Part shown: piece after piece, positions 9,900 through 24,733 of the stretch
Layout of the letters: every line of letters begins with the position of its first letter
How positions within the stretch are numbered: position 1 is the first letter of the stretch
From: Archivesica marissinica
Taxonomy: Eukaryota; Mollusca; Bivalvia; Venerida; Vesicomyidae
Direction: 5' to 3'
NCBI GenBank assembly: GCA_014843695.1
Contig: CM026400.1
Coordinates: forward strand, 42,267,983-42,331,982
DNA length: 64,000 nucleotides
Position numbers and translations under genes: made by a program
Notes under the pieces: model-generated
Databases searched by the model: none
Seen by the model: the letters and a program-made list of their open reading frames with translations, nothing else
What the model was told of the DNA's origin: nothing

Positions 9900-9965
9900 T
9901 ACTTATATACCAATGTCGAGTTCATGTGCAGCAGGGGGTACGTATATACCAATGTTAAGTACAGT
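9900..9965 (+). repeat. 39-bp landmark monomer with extra GCA
   Basis: TTCATGTGCAGCAGGGGGTA carries a three-base expansion of the usual GCAGGGG. Equivalent monomers begin at 9921, 14758, 19773, 24440, 46764, 50923, 53701 and 58123, with a TACATGTGCAGCA version at 28359, 29694 and 35892. It is always followed by ATGTTAAGTACAGTCACAGG. It is the most consistent ruler for the higher-order structure. Confidence 0.88.
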
Positions 9966-10425
9966 CACAGGGGATACTTATATACTAATGTCAAGTACAT
10001 GGGCAGGGGATACTTATATACTAATGTCAAGTACATGGGCAGGTGATACTGATATACTAATGTCGAGTACATGGGCAGGGGATACTTATATACTAATGTC
10101 AAGTACATGGACAGGGGATACTAATATACTAATGTCAAGAACAGGCGCAGGGGATACTTATATACTAATGGCAAGTACATGGACAGGGGATACTTATATA
10201 CTAATGTCAAGAATAGGGGCAGGGGATACTTATATATCAATGTCAAGTATAGGGACAGGGGGTACTTATATACTAATGTCAAGTATAGGGACAGGGGATA
10301 CTTATATACCAATGTCAAGTATAGGGACAGGGGGTACTTATATACTAATGTCAAGTATATGGGCAGGGGATACTTATATACCAATGTCAAGTATAGGGGC
10401 AGGGGGTACTTATATACCAATGTCA

Positions 10426-10620
10426 AGTATAGGGACAGGGGATACTTATATACTAATGTCAAGTATAGGGACAGGGGATACTTATATACCAATGTCAAGT
10501 ATAGGGACAGGGGATACTTATATACTAATGTCAAGTATAGGGACAGGGGATACTTATATACCAATGTCAAGTATAGGGACAGGGGATACTTATATACTAA
10601 TGTCAAGTATATGGGCAGGA
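10426..10620 (+). repeat. 72-bp dimeric sub-array
   Basis: Monomers with ATAGGGACAGGGG alternate strictly between a following ACTAATG and ACCAATG, giving a 72-bp dimer. The same pattern occurs in each higher-order copy (for example 11355-11545, 15300-15480, 20280-20460) and in the right block (51420-51600). Confidence 0.8.
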
Positions 10621-10675
10621 GATACTTATATACTAATGTCAAGTACATGGACATGGGATACTTATATACTAATGT

Positions 10676-11641
10676 CAAGTACATGGGCAGGAATACGTAT
10701 ATACTAATGTCAAGTACATGGGCAGAGGATACTTATATACGAATGTCAAGTACAGGGACAGGGGATACTTATATACTAATGTCAAGTACAGGGGCAGTGG
10801 ATACTTATATACCAATGCCAAGTACAGGGATAGGGGATACTTATATACTAATGTCAAATACATGGGCAGGAATACGTATATACTAATGTCAAGTACATGG
10901 GCAGAGGATACTTATATAGGAATGTCAAGTACAGGGACAGGGGATACTTATATACGAATGTCAAGTACAGGGGCTGGGGATACTTATATACTAATGTCAA
11001 GTACAAGCGCAGGGGATACTTATATACTAATGTCGAGTACATGGGCAGAGGATACTTATATACTAATGTCAAGTACATGGGCAGAGGATACTTATATACG
11101 AATGTCAAGTACATGGGCAGGGGACACTTATATACCAATGTCAAGTACAGGGGCAGGGGATACTTATATACTAATGTCAAGTACATGGACAGGGGATACT
11201 TATATACGAATGTCGAGTACATGGGCAGGGGATACTTATATACTAATGACAAGTACAGGGACAGGGGATACTTATATACTAATGTCAAGTATATGGGCAA
11301 GGGATACTTATATACCAATGTTAAGTATAGGGACAGGGGGTACTTATATACCAATGTCAAGTATAGGGACAGGGGATACTTATATACTAATGTCAAGTAT
11401 AGGGACAGGGGATACTTATATACCAATGTCAAGCATAGGGACAGGGGATACTTATATACTAATGTCAAGTATAGGGACAGGGGATACTTATATACCAATG
11501 TCAAGTATAGGGACAGGGGATACTTATATACTAATGTCAAGTATAGGGGCAGGAGATACTTATATACTAATGTCAAGTACATGGACATGGGATACTTATA
11601 TACTAATGTCAAGTACATGGGCAGGAATACGTATATACTAA
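10676..11641 (+). repeat. 934-bp sub-repeat inside the higher-order unit
   Basis: The sequence around the 35-bp monomer AAGTACATGGGCAGGAATAC recurs 934 bp later with the same upstream run of ATAGGGAC dimers and the same downstream monomers. Equivalent pairs occur at 15549/16483 and 20528/21462, in the other higher-order copies. A third AGGAATACG monomer lies 179 bp after the first in each. Confidence 0.8.
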
Positions 11642-13048
11642 TGTCAAGTACATGGGCAGAGGATACTTATATACGAATGTCAAGTACAGGGACAGGGGAT
11701 ACTTATATACTAATGTCAAGTACAGGGGCAGTGGATACTTATATACCAATGCCAAGTACAGGGATAGGGGATACTTATATACTAATGTCAAGTACATGGG
11801 CAGTGGATACTTATATACGAATGTCAAGTACAGGGGCAGGGGCTACTTATATACTAATGTCAAGTACAAGCGCAGGGGATACTTATATACTAATGTCGAG
11901 TACAGGGGCAGGGGATACTTATATACCAATGCCAAGTACAGGGGCAGGGGATACTTATATACTAATGTCAAGTACATGGGCAGTGGATACATATATACGA
12001 ATTTCAAGTACAGCGGCAGGGGATACTTATATACCAATGCCAAGTACAGGGGCAGTGGATACTTATATACGAATGTCGAGTACAGGGGCAGGGGATACTT
12101 ATATACGAATGTCGAGTACAGGGGCAGTGGATACCTATATACCAATGCCAAGTACAGGGGCAGTGGATACTTATATACGAATGTCGAGTACAGGGGCAGG
12201 GGATACTTATATACGAATGTCGAGTACAGGGGCAGTGGATACCTATATACGAATGTCGAGAACAGGGGCAGGGGATACTTATATACTAATGTCAAGTACA
12301 TGTGCAGGGAATACTTATATACTAATGTCGAGTACAGTGGCAGGGTATACTTATATACAAATGTCGAGTACAGGGGCAGGGGATACTTATATACTAATGT
12401 CAAGTACATGTGCAGGGAATACTTATATACCAATGTCAAGTACAGGGGCAGGAGATACTTATATACCAATGTCAAGTACAGGGACAGGGGATACTTATAT
12501 ATTAATGGCAAGTACAGGGACATGGGATACTTATATACTAATGTCAAGTATAGGGACAGGGGGTACTTATATACTAATGTCAAGAATAGGGACATAGGAT
12601 ACTTATATACTAATGTCAAGTATAGGGACAGGGAATACTATATACGAATGTCAATACTGGACAGGGGATACTTATATACAAAGACAAGTACATGTGCAGG
12701 GGATACTTATATACTAATGTCAAGTACATGGGCAGGAGATACTTATATACGAATGTCAAGTACAGGGGCAGGGGATACTTATATACGAATGTCAAGTACA
12801 TGTGCAGGGGATACTTATATACGAATGTCAAGTACATGGGCAGGGGATACTTATATATAATGTCAAGTACATGGGCAGGATACTTATATACTAATGCATA
12901 CATGCAGGGGATATTATACAACACAATACTATAGTATATAATGTCAAGTACATGGGCAGGGGATACTTATATACTAATGTCAAGTACATGGGCAGGGGAT
13001 ACTTATATACTAATGTCAAGTACATGGGCAGGGGATACTTATATACTA

Positions 13049-16000
13049 ATGTCAAGTACATGTACAGGGGATACTTATATACTAATGTCAAGTACAGGGG
13101 CATGGGATACGTATATACTAATGTCAAGTACAGTGGCAGGGGATACCTATATACCAATGCCAAGTACAGGGGCAGGGGATACTTATATACGAATTTCAAG
13201 TACAGGGGCAGGGGATACTTATATACTAATGTCAAGTACAGGGGCAGGGGATACTTATATACCAATGCCAAGTACAGGGGCAGGGGATACTTATATACCA
13301 ATGCCAAGTACAGAGGCAGTGGATACTTATATACGAATGTCGAGTACAGGGACAGGGGATACTTATATACTAATGTCAAGTACATGTGCAGGGAATACTT
13401 ATATACTAATGTCGAGTACAGTGGCAGGGTATACTTATATACAAATGTCGAGTACAGGGGCAGGGGACACTTATATACTAATGTCAAGTACATGTGCAGG
13501 GACTACTTATATACCAATGTCAAGTACAGGGGCAGGAGATACTTATATACTAATGGCAAGTACGTGTGCAGGGGATACTTATATACTAATGTCAAGTACA
13601 GGGACAGGGGATACTTATATACTAATGTCAAGTATAGGGACAGGGGGTACTTATATACTAATGTCAAGAATAGGGACATAGGATACTTATATACTAATGT
13701 CAAGTATAGGGACAGGGAATACTTATATACGAATGTCACGTACATGGACAGGGGATACTTATATACTAATGTCAAGTACAGGGACAGGGGATACTTATAT
13801 ACGAATGTCAAGTACAGGGACAGGAGATACTTATATACGAATGTCAAGTACATGGGCAGGGGGTACTTATATACTAATGTCAAGTACATGGGCAGGGGAA
13901 ACTTATATACCAATATCAAGTACATGAGCAGGGGATACTTATATACTAATGTCAAGTACAGGGGCAGGGGATACTTATATACTAATGTCAAGTACAGGAG
14001 CAGGGTATACTTATATACCAATATCAAGTACATGGGCAGGGGACACTTATATACTAATGTCAAGTATAGGGACAGGGGATACGTATATACTAATGTCAAG
14101 TACATGGGCAGGGGATACTTATATACTAATGTCATGTACATGGACAGGGGATACTTATATACGAATGTCAAGTACAGGGACAGGAGATACTTATATACTA
14201 ATGTCAAGTACAAGGACAGGGGATACTTATATACTAATGTCAAGTATAGGGGCAGGGGATACTTATATACTAATGTCAAGTACAGGGGCAGGAGATACTT
14301 ATATACTAATGTCAAGTACATGGGCAGGGGATACTTATATACTAATGTCAAGTACAGGCGCAGGGGATACTTATATACTAATGTCAAGTACATGCACAGG
14401 GGATACTTATATACTAATGTCGAGTACATGGGCAGGAGATACTTATATACTAATGTCAAGTACATGGGCAGGGGATACTTATATACTAATGTCAAGTACA
14501 TGGGCAGAGGATACTTATATACTAATGTCAAGTACATGGGCAGAGGATACTTATATACTAATGTCAAGTACATGGGCAGGGGATACTTATATACCTTATA
14601 TACCAGTGTCAAGTACATGGGCAGAGGATACTTATATACTAATGTCAAGTACATGGGCAGAGGATACTTATATACTAATGTCAAGTACATGGGCAGAGGA
14701 TACTTATATACGAATGTCAAGTACATGGGCAGGGGATACTTATATACCAATGTCGAGTTCATGTGCAGCAGGGGGTACGTATATACCAATGTTAAGTACA
14801 GTCACAGGGGATACTTATATACTAATGTCAAGTACATGGGCAGGGGATACTTATATACTAATGTCAAGTACAGGGGCAGGTGATACTGATATACTAATGT
14901 CGAGTACATGGGCAGGGGATACTTATATACGAATGTCAAGTACAGGAGCAGGGGGTACTTATATACTAATGTCAAGTACATGGACAGGGGATACTAATAT
15001 ACTAATGTCAAGAACAGGCGCAGGGGATACTTATATACTAATGGCAAGTACATGGACAGGGGATACTTATATACTAATGTCAAGAATAGGGGCAGGGGAT
15101 ACTTATATATCAATGTCAAGTATAGGGACAGGGGGTACTTATATACTAATGTCAAGTATAGGGACAGGGGATACTTATATACCAATGTCAAGTATAGGGA
15201 CAGGGGGTACTTATATACTAATGTCAAGTATATGGGCAGGGGATACTTATATACCAATGTCAAGTATAGGGACAGGGGGTACTTATATACCAATGTCAAG
15301 TATAGGGACAGGGGATACTTATATACTAATGTCAAGTATAGGGACAGGGGATACTTATATACCAATGTCAAGTATAGGGACAGGGGATACTTATATACTA
15401 ATGTCAAGTATAGGGACAGGGGATACTTATATACCAATGTCAAGTATAGGGACAGGGGATACTTATATACTAATGTCAAGTATAGGGGCAGGAGATACTT
15501 ATATACTAATGTCAAGTACATGGACATGGGATACTTATATACTAATGTCAAGTACATGGGCAGGAATACGTATATACTAATGTCAAGTACATGGGCAGAG
15601 GATACTTATATACGAATGTCAAGTACAGGGACAGGGGATACTTATATACTAATGTCAAGTACAGGGGCAGTGGATACTTATATACCAATGCCAAGTACAG
15701 GGATAGGGGATACTTATATACTAATGTCAAATACATGGGCAGGAATACGTATATACTAATGTCAAGTACATGGGCAGAGGATACTTATATAGGAATGTCA
15801 AGTACAGGGACAGGGGATACTTATATACGAATGTCAAGTACAGGGGCTGGGGATACTTATATACTAATGTCAAGTACAAGCGCAGGGGATACTTATATAC
15901 TAATGTCGAGTACATGGGCAGAGGATACTTATATACTAATGTCAAGTACATGGGCAGAGGATACTTATATACGAATGTCAAGTACATGGGCAGGGGACAC

Positions 16001-18027
16001 TTATATACCAATGTCAAGTACAGGGGCAGGGGATACTTATATACTAATGTCAAGTACATGGACAGGGGATACTTATATACGAATGTCGAGTACATGGGCA
16101 GGGGATACTTATATACTAATGACAAGTACAGGGACAGGGGATACTTATATACTAATGTCAAGTATATGGGCAAGGGATACTTATATACCAATGTTAAGTA
16201 TAGGGACAGGGGGTACTTATATACCAATGTCAAGTATAGGGACAGGGGATACTTATATACTAATGTCAAGTATAGGGACAGGGGATACTTATATACCAAT
16301 GTCAAGTATAGGGACAGGGGATACTTATATACTAATGTCAAGTATAGGGACAGGGGATACTTATATACCAATGTCAAGTATAGGGACAGGGGATACTTAT
16401 ATACTAATGTCAAGTATAGGGGCAGGAGATACTTATATACTAATGTCAAGTACATGGACATGGGATACTTATATACTAATGTCAAGTACATGGGCAGGAA
16501 TACGTATATACTAATGTCAAGTACATGGGCAGAGGATACTTATATACGAATGTCAAGTACAGGGACAGGGGATACTTATATACTAATGTCAAGTACAGGG
16601 GCAGTGGATACTTATATACCAATGCCAAGTACAGGGATAGGGGATACTTATATACTAATGTCAAGTACATGGGCAGTGGATACTTATATACGAATGTCAA
16701 GTACAGGGGCAGGGGCTACTTATATACTAATGTCAAGTACAAGCGCAGGGGATACTTATATACTAATGTCGAGTACAGGGGCAGGGGATACTTATATACC
16801 AATGCCAAGTACAGGGGCAGGGGATACTTATATACTAATGTCAAGTACATGGGCAGTGGATACATATATACGAATTTCAAGTACAGCGGCAGGGGATACT
16901 TATATACCAATGCCAAGTACAGGGGCAGTGGATACTTATATACGAATGTCGAGTACAGGGGCAGGGGATACTTATATACGAATGTCGAGTACAGGGGCAG
17001 TGGATACCTATATACCAATGCCAAGTACAGGGGCAGTGGATACTTATATACGAATGTCGAGTACAGGGGCAGGGGATACTTATATACGAATGTCGAGTAC
17101 AGGGGCAGTGGATACCTATATACGAATGTCGAGTACAGGGGCAGGGGATACTTATATACTAATGTCAAGTACATGTGCAGGGAATACTTATATACTAATG
17201 TCGAGTACAGTGGCAGGGTATACTTATATACAAATGTCGAGTACAGGGGCAGGGGATACTTATATACTAATGTCAAGTACATGTGCAGGGAATACTTATA
17301 TACCAATGTCAAGTACAGGGGCAGGAGATACTTATATACCAATGTCAAGTACAGGGACAGGGGATACTTATATATTAATGGCAAGTACAGGGACATGGGA
17401 TACTTATATACTAATGTCAAGTATAGGGACAGGGGGTACTTATATACTAATGTCAAGAATAGGGACATAGGATACTTATATACTAATGTCAAGTATAGGG
17501 ACAGGGAATACTTATATACGAATGTCAAGTACATGGACAGGGGATACTTATATACAAATGACAAGTACATGTGCAGGGGATACTTATATACTAATGTCAA
17601 GTACATGGGCAGGAGATACTTATATACGAATGTCAAGTACAGGGGCAGGGGATACTTATATACGAATGTCAAGTACATGTGCAGGGGATACTTATATACT
17701 AATGTCAAGTACATGGGCAGGGGATACTTATATACCAATGTCAAGTACATGGGCAGGGGATACTTATATACAATAAGTAAGGCAGGGGATACTTATATAC
17801 TAATGTCAAGTACATGGGCAGGGGATACTTATATACCAATGTCAAGTACATGGGCAGGGGATACTTATATACCAATATAAAGTACAGGGACAGGGGATAC
17901 TTATATACTATAGTATATAATGTCAAGTACATGGGCAGGGGATACTTATATACTAATGTCAAGTACATGGGCAGGGGATACTTATATACTAATGTCAAGT
18001 ACATGGGCAGGGGATACTTATATACTA
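13049..18027 (+). repeat. Higher-order repeat copy 2 (4979 bp)
   Basis: Same ordered landmarks as copy 1. Comparing the conceptual 566-residue translations starting at 10897, 15770 and 20749, I find about two differences between the first and second and one between second and third. Neighbouring monomers within a copy differ at several positions. This contrast indicates block-wise homogenisation. Confidence 0.88.
17903..17918. repeat. Perfect 16-bp palindrome marking a satellite variant
   Basis: ATATACTATAGTATAT arises from a 9-bp insertion (TAGTATATA) between two monomers. Further perfect copies lie at 22853-22868, 48934-48949, 55451-55466, 55568-55583, 59873-59888 and 59990-60005, with a shortened form near 12926-12937. 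In most of these (not 17903) the preceding monomers include CCAATATAAAGTACAGGGAC. The recurrence tracks the higher-order repeat. Confidence 0.9.
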
Positions 18028-21000
18028 ATGTCAAGTACATGTACAGGGGATACTTATATACTAATGTCAAGTACAGGGGCATGGGATACGTATATACTAA
18101 TGTCAAGTACAGTGGCAGGGGATACCTATATACCAATGCCAAGTACAGGGGCAGGGGATACTTATATACGAATTTCAAGTACAGGGGCAGGGGATACTTA
18201 TATACTAATGTCAAGTACAGGGGCAGGGGATACTTATATACCAATGCCAAGTACAGGGGCAGGGGATACTTATATACCAATGCCAAGTACAGAGGCAGTG
18301 GATACTTATATACGAATGTCGAGTACAGGGGCAGGGGATACTTATATACTAATGTCAAGTACATGTGCAGGGAATACTTATATACTAATGTCGAGTACAG
18401 TGGCAGGGTATACTTATATACAAATGTCGAGTACAGGGGCAGGGGACACTTATATACTAATGTCAAGTACATGTGCAGGGACTACTTATATACCAATGTC
18501 AAGTACAGGGGCAGGAGATACTTATATACTAATGGCAAGTACGTGTGCAGGGGATACTTATATACTAATGTCAAGTACAGGGACAGGGGATACTTATATA
18601 CTAATGTCAAGTATAGGGACAGGGGGTACTTATATACTAATGTCAAGAATAGGGACATAGGATACTTATATACTAATGTCAAGTATAGGGACAGGGAATA
18701 CTTATATACGAATGTCACGTACATGGACAGGGGATACTTATATACTAATGTCAAGTACAGGGACAGGGGATACTTATATACGAATGTCAAGTACAGGGAC
18801 AGGAGATACTTATATACGAATGTCAAGTACATGGGCAGGGGGTACTTATATACTAATGTCAAGTACATGGGCAGGGGAAACTTATATACCAATATCAAGT
18901 ACATGAGCAGGGGATACTTATATACTAATGTCAAGTATAGGGACAGGGGATACTTATTTACTAATGTCAAGTACAGGGGCAGGGGATACTTATATACTAA
19001 TGTCAAGTACAGGAGCAGGGTATACTTATATACCAATATCAAGTACATGGGCAGGGGACACTTATATACTAATGTCAAGTATAGGGACAGGGGATACGTA
19101 TATACTAATGTCAAGTACATGGGCAGGGGATACTTATATACTAATGTCATGTACATGGACAGGGGATACTTATATACGAATGTCAAGTACAGGGACAGGA
19201 GATACTTATATACTAATGTCAAGTACAAGGACAGGGGATACTTATATACTAATGTCAAGTATAGGGGCAGGGGATACTTATATACTAATGTCAAGTACAG
19301 GGGCAGGAGATACTTATATACTAATGTCAAGTACATGGGCAGGGGATACTTATATACTAATGTCAAGTACAGGCGCAGGGGATACTTATATACTAATGTC
19401 AAGTACAGGCGCAGGGGATACTTATATACTAATGTCGAGTACATGGACAGGAGATACTTATATACTAATGTCAAGTACATGGGCAGGGGATACTTATATA
19501 CTAATGTCAAGTACAGGGACAGGAGATACTTATATACCAGTGTCAAGTACATGGGCAGAGAATACTTATATACTAATGTCAAGTACATGGGCATAGGATA
19601 CTTATATACTAATGTCAAGTACCTGGGCAGGGGATACTTATATACCTTATATACCAGTGTCAAGTACATGGGCAGAGGATACTTATATACTAATGTCAAG
19701 TACATGGGCAGAGGATACTTATATACGAATGTCAAGTACATGGGCAGGGGATACTTATATACCAATGTCGAGTTCATGTGCAGCAGGGGGTACGTATATA
19801 CCAATGTTAAGTACAGTCACAGGGGATACTTATATACTAATGTCAAGTACATGGGCAGGGGATACTTATATACTAATGTCAAGTACAGGGGCAGGTGATA
19901 CTGATATACTAATGTCGAGTACATGGGCAGGGGATACTTATATACTAATGTCAAGTACATGGACAGGGGATACTAATATACTAATGTCAAGAACAGGCGC
20001 AGGGGATACTTATATACTAATGGCAAGTACATGGACAGGGGATACTTATATACTAATGTCAAGAATAGGGGCAGGGGATACTTATATATCAATGTCAAGT
20101 ATAGGGACAGGGGGTACTTATATACTAATGTCAAGTATAGGGACAGGGGATACTTATATACCAATGTCAAGTATAGGGACAGGGGGTACTTATATACTAA
20201 TGTCAAGTATATGGGCAGGGGATACTTATATACCAATGTCAAGTATAGGGACAGGGGGTACTTATATACCAATGTCAAGTATAGGGACAGGGGATACTTA
20301 TATACTAATGTCAAGTATAGGGACAGGGGATACTTATATACCAATGTCAAGTATAGGGACAGGGGATACTTATATACTAATGTCAAGTATAGGGACAGGG
20401 GATACTTATATACCAATGTCAAGTATAGGGACAGGGGATACTTATATACTAATGTCAAGTATATGGGCAGGAGATACTTATATACTAATGTCAAGTACAT
20501 GGACATGGGATACTTATATACTAATGTCAAGTACATGGGCAGGAATACGTATATACTAATGTCAAGTACATGGGCAGAGGATACTTATATACGAATGTCA
20601 AGTACAGGGACAGGGGATACTTATATACTAATGTCAAGTACAGGGGCAGTGGATACTTATATACCAATGCCAAGTACAGGGATAGGGGATACTTATATAC
20701 TAATGTCAAATACATGGGCAGGAATACGTATATACTAATGTCAAGTACATGGGCAGAGGATACTTATATAGGAATGTCAAGTACAGGGACAGGGGATACT
20801 TATATACGAATGTCAAGTACAGGGGCTGGGGATACTTATATACTAATGTCAAGTACAAGCGCAGGGGATACTTATATACTAATGTCGAGTACATGGGCAG
20901 AGGATACTTATATACTAATGTCAAGTACATGGGCAGAGGATACTTATATACGAATGTCAAGTACATGGGCAGGGGACACTTATATACCAATGTCAAGTAC

Positions 21001-22977
21001 AGGGGCAGGGGATACTTATATACTAATGTCAAGTACATGGACAGGGGATACTTATATACGAATGTCGAGTACATGGGCAGGGGATACTTATATACTAATG
21101 ACAAGTACAGGGACAGGGGATACTTATATACTAATGTCAAGTATATGGGCAAGGGATACTTATATACCAATGTCAAGTATAGGGACAGGGGGTACTTATA
21201 TACCAATGTCAAGTATAGGGACAGGGGATACTTATATACTAATGTCAAGTATAGGGACAGGGGATACTTATATACCAATGTCAAGTATAGGGACAGGGGA
21301 TACTTATATACTAATGTCAAGTATAGGGACAGGGGATACTTATATACCAATGTCAAGTATAGGGACAGGGGATACTTATATACTAATGTCAAGTATAGGG
21401 GCAGGAGATACTTATATACTAATGTCAAGTACATGGACATGGGATACTTATATACTAATGTCAAGTACATGGGCAGGAATACGTATATACTAATGTCAAG
21501 TACATGGGCAGAGGATACTTATATACGAATGTCAAGTACAGGGACAGGGGATACTTATATACTAATGTCAAGTACAGGGGCAGTGGATACTTATATACCA
21601 ATGCCAAGTACAGGGATAGGGGATACTTATATACTAATGTCAAGTACATGGGCAGTGGATACTTATATACGAATGTCAAGTACAGGGGCAGGGGCTACTT
21701 ATATACTAATGTCAAGTACAAGCGCAGGGGATACTTATATACTAATGTCGAGTACAGGGGCAGGGGATACTTATATACCAATGCCAAGTACAGGGGCAGG
21801 GGATACTTATATACTAATGTCAAGTACATGGGCAGTGGATACATATATACGAATTTCAAGTACAGCGGCAGGGGATACTTATATACCAATGCCAAGTACA
21901 GGGGCAGTGGATACTTATATACGAATGTCGAGTACAGGGGCAGGGGATACTTATATACGAATGTCGAGTACAGGGGCAGTGGATACCTATATACCAATGC
22001 CAAGTACAGGGGCAGTGGATACTTATATACGAATGTCGAGTACAGGGGCAGGGGATACTTATATACGAATGTCGAGTACAGGGGCAGTGGATACCTATAT
22101 ACGAATGTCGAGTACAGGGGCAGGGGATACTTATATACTAATGTCAAGTACATGTGCAGGGAATACTTATATACTAATGTCGAGTACAGTGGCAGGGTAT
22201 ACTTATATACAAATGTCGAGTACAGGGGCAGGGGATACTTATATACTAATGTCAAGTACATGTGCAGGGAATACTTATATACCAATGTCAAGTACAGGGG
22301 CAGGATATACTTATATACCAATGTCAAGTACAGGGACAGGGGATACTTATATATTAATGGCAAGTACAGGGACATGGGATACTTATATACTAATGTCAAG
22401 TATAGGGACAGGGGGTACTTATATACTAATGTCAAGAATAGGGACATAGGATACTTATATACTAAAGTCAAGTATAGGGACAGGGAATACTTATATACGA
22501 ATGTCAAGTACATGGACAGAGGATACTTATATACAAATGACAAGTACATGTGCAGGGGATACTTATATACTAATGTCAAGTACATGGGCAGGAGATACTT
22601 ATATACGAATGTCAAGTACAGGGGCAGGGGATACTTATATACGAATGTCAAGTACATGTGCAGGGGATACTTATATACGAATGTCAAGTACATGGGCAGG
22701 GGATACTTATATAATAATGTCAAGTACATGGGCAGGGGATACTTATATACTAATGTCAACTACATGGGCAGGGGATACTTATATACCAATGGCAGGTACA
22801 TGGGCAGGGGATACTTATATACCAATATAAAGTACAGGGACAGGGGATACTTATATACTATAGTATATAATGTCAAGTACATGGGCAGGGGATACTTATA
22901 TACTAATGTCAAGTACATGGGCAGGGGATACTTATATACTAATGTCAAGTACATGGGCAGGGGATACTTATATACTA
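18028..22977 (+). repeat. Higher-order repeat copy 3 (4950 bp)
   Basis: Third copy with the same landmark order, ending at the next ACATGTACAGG monomer (22978). A fourth partial copy runs from 22978 into the assembly gap at 24734; it is shorter between landmarks (GCAGCA marker spacing 4667) and contains a foreign insert near 23310. Confidence 0.88.
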
Positions 22978-23282
22978 ATGTCAAGTACATGTACAGGGGA
23001 TACTTATATACTAATGTCAAGTACAGGGGCATGGGATACGTATATACTAATGTCAAGTACAGTGGCAGGGGATACTTATATACCAATGTCAAGTACAGGG
23101 GCAGGGGATACTTATATACGAATTTCAAGTACAGGGGCAGGGGATACTTATATACTAATGTCAAGTACATGGGCAGGGGATACTTATATACTAATGTCAA
23201 GTACATGGGCAGGGGATACTTATATACTAATGTCAAGTACAGAGGCAGGGGATACTTATATACGAATGTCAAGTACAGAGAT

Positions 23283-23345
23283 ACTATAACTAATGTCAAG
23301 TACAGGCAGGGAAAAACAAATGCAGAACCACACAAAATATACAAT
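23283..23345. repeat. Non-satellite insert within the satellite
   Basis: After AGAGATACTATAACTAATG the array is interrupted by about 35 bp (AAAAACAAATGCAGAACCAC, then ACAAAATATACA) that has no counterpart in any monomer, then resumes in register. Other higher-order copies lack it. Its origin is unknown; filler DNA at a break or a chimeric assembly join are both possible. Confidence 0.6.
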
Positions 23346-24733
23346 GTCAAGTACATGGGCAGGGAATACTTATATACTAATGTCAAGTACATGGACAGGG
23401 GATACTTATATACTAATGGCAAGTACATGGGCAGGGGATACTTATATACTAATGTCAAGTACAGGGACAGGGGATACTTATATACTAATGTCAAGTATAG
23501 GGACAGGGGGTACTTATATACTAATGTCAAGAATAGGGACATAGGATACTTATATACTAATGTCAAGTATAGGGACAGGGAATACTTATATACGAATGTC
23601 ACGTACATGGACAGGGGATACTTATATACTAATGTCAAGTACAGGGACAGGGGATACTTATATACGAATGTCAAGTACAGGGACAGGAGATACTTATATA
23701 CGAATGTCAAGTACATGGGCAGGGGGTACTTATATACTAATGTCAAGTACATGGGCAGGGGATACTATATACCAATATCAAGTACATGAGCAGGGGATAC
23801 TTATATACTAATGTCAAGTATAGGGACAGGGGATACTTATATACTAATGTCAAGTACAGGGACAGGAGATACTTATATACTAATGTCAAGTACAAGGACA
23901 GGGGATACTTATATACTAATGTCAAGTATAGGGGCAGGGGATACTTATATACTAATGTCAAGTACAGGGGCAGGAGATACTTATATACTACTGTCAAGTA
24001 CATGGGCAGGGGATACTTATATACTAATGTCAAGTACAGGCGCAGGGGATACTTATATACTAATGTCGAGTACATGGACAAGATATATTTATATACTAAT
24101 GTCAAGTACATGGGCATGGGATACTTATATACTAATGTCAAGTACAGGGACAGGAGATACTTATATACCAGTGTCAAGTACATGGGCAGAGGATACTTAT
24201 ATACTAATGTCAAGTACATGGGCAGAGGATACTTATATACTAATGTCAAGTACCTGGGCATGGGATACTTATATACCTTATATACCAGTGTCAAGTACAT
24301 GGGCAGAGGATACTTATATAATAATGTCAAGTACATGGGCAGAGGATACTTATATACTAAAGACAAGTACATGGGCAGAGGATACTTATATACGAATGTC
24401 AAGTACATGGGCAGGGGATACTTATATACCAATGTCGAGTTCATGTGCAGCAGGGGGTACGTATATACCAATGTTAAGTACAGTCACAGGGGATACTTAT
24501 ATACTAATGTCAAGTACATGGGCAGGGGATACTTATATACTAATGTCAAGTACAGGGGCAGGTGATACTGATATACTAATGTCGAGTACATGGGCAGGGG
24601 ATACTTATATACGAATGTCAAGTACAGGAGCAGGAGATACTTATATACTAATGTCAAGTACAGGCGCAGGGGGTACTTATATACTAATGTCAAGTACATG
24701 GACAGGGGATACTAATATACTAATGTCAAGTAC

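Larger units (their letters stand above)
8248..13048 (+). repeat. Higher-order repeat copy 1 of the 36-bp satellite (4801 bp)
   Basis: Defined here from the monomer carrying ACATGTACAGGGG (start 8248) to its next occurrence (13049). Landmarks in order: the ACATGTACAGG monomer, GCC-type monomers, a TTTACTAATG variant, the CCTTATATACCAGTG compound monomer (about 9790), the GCAGCAGGGGG monomer (9921), a run of ATAGGGAC dimers, three 35-bp AGGAATACG monomers (10676 to 11610), then CGAG-rich monomers. The last 300 bp (12630-12940) are indel-rich. Phase and boundaries are a convenience. Confidence 0.85.

Noticed and set aside
7704..10046. 780-codon forward reading frame (and similar frames up to 862 codons elsewhere in the satellite) as protein-coding genes
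   Set aside because: It consists wholly of 12-residue repeats dictated by the 36-bp period. Alternative frames on both strands are equally open, substitutions affect all codon positions, and there is no conserved start, signal or splice context.
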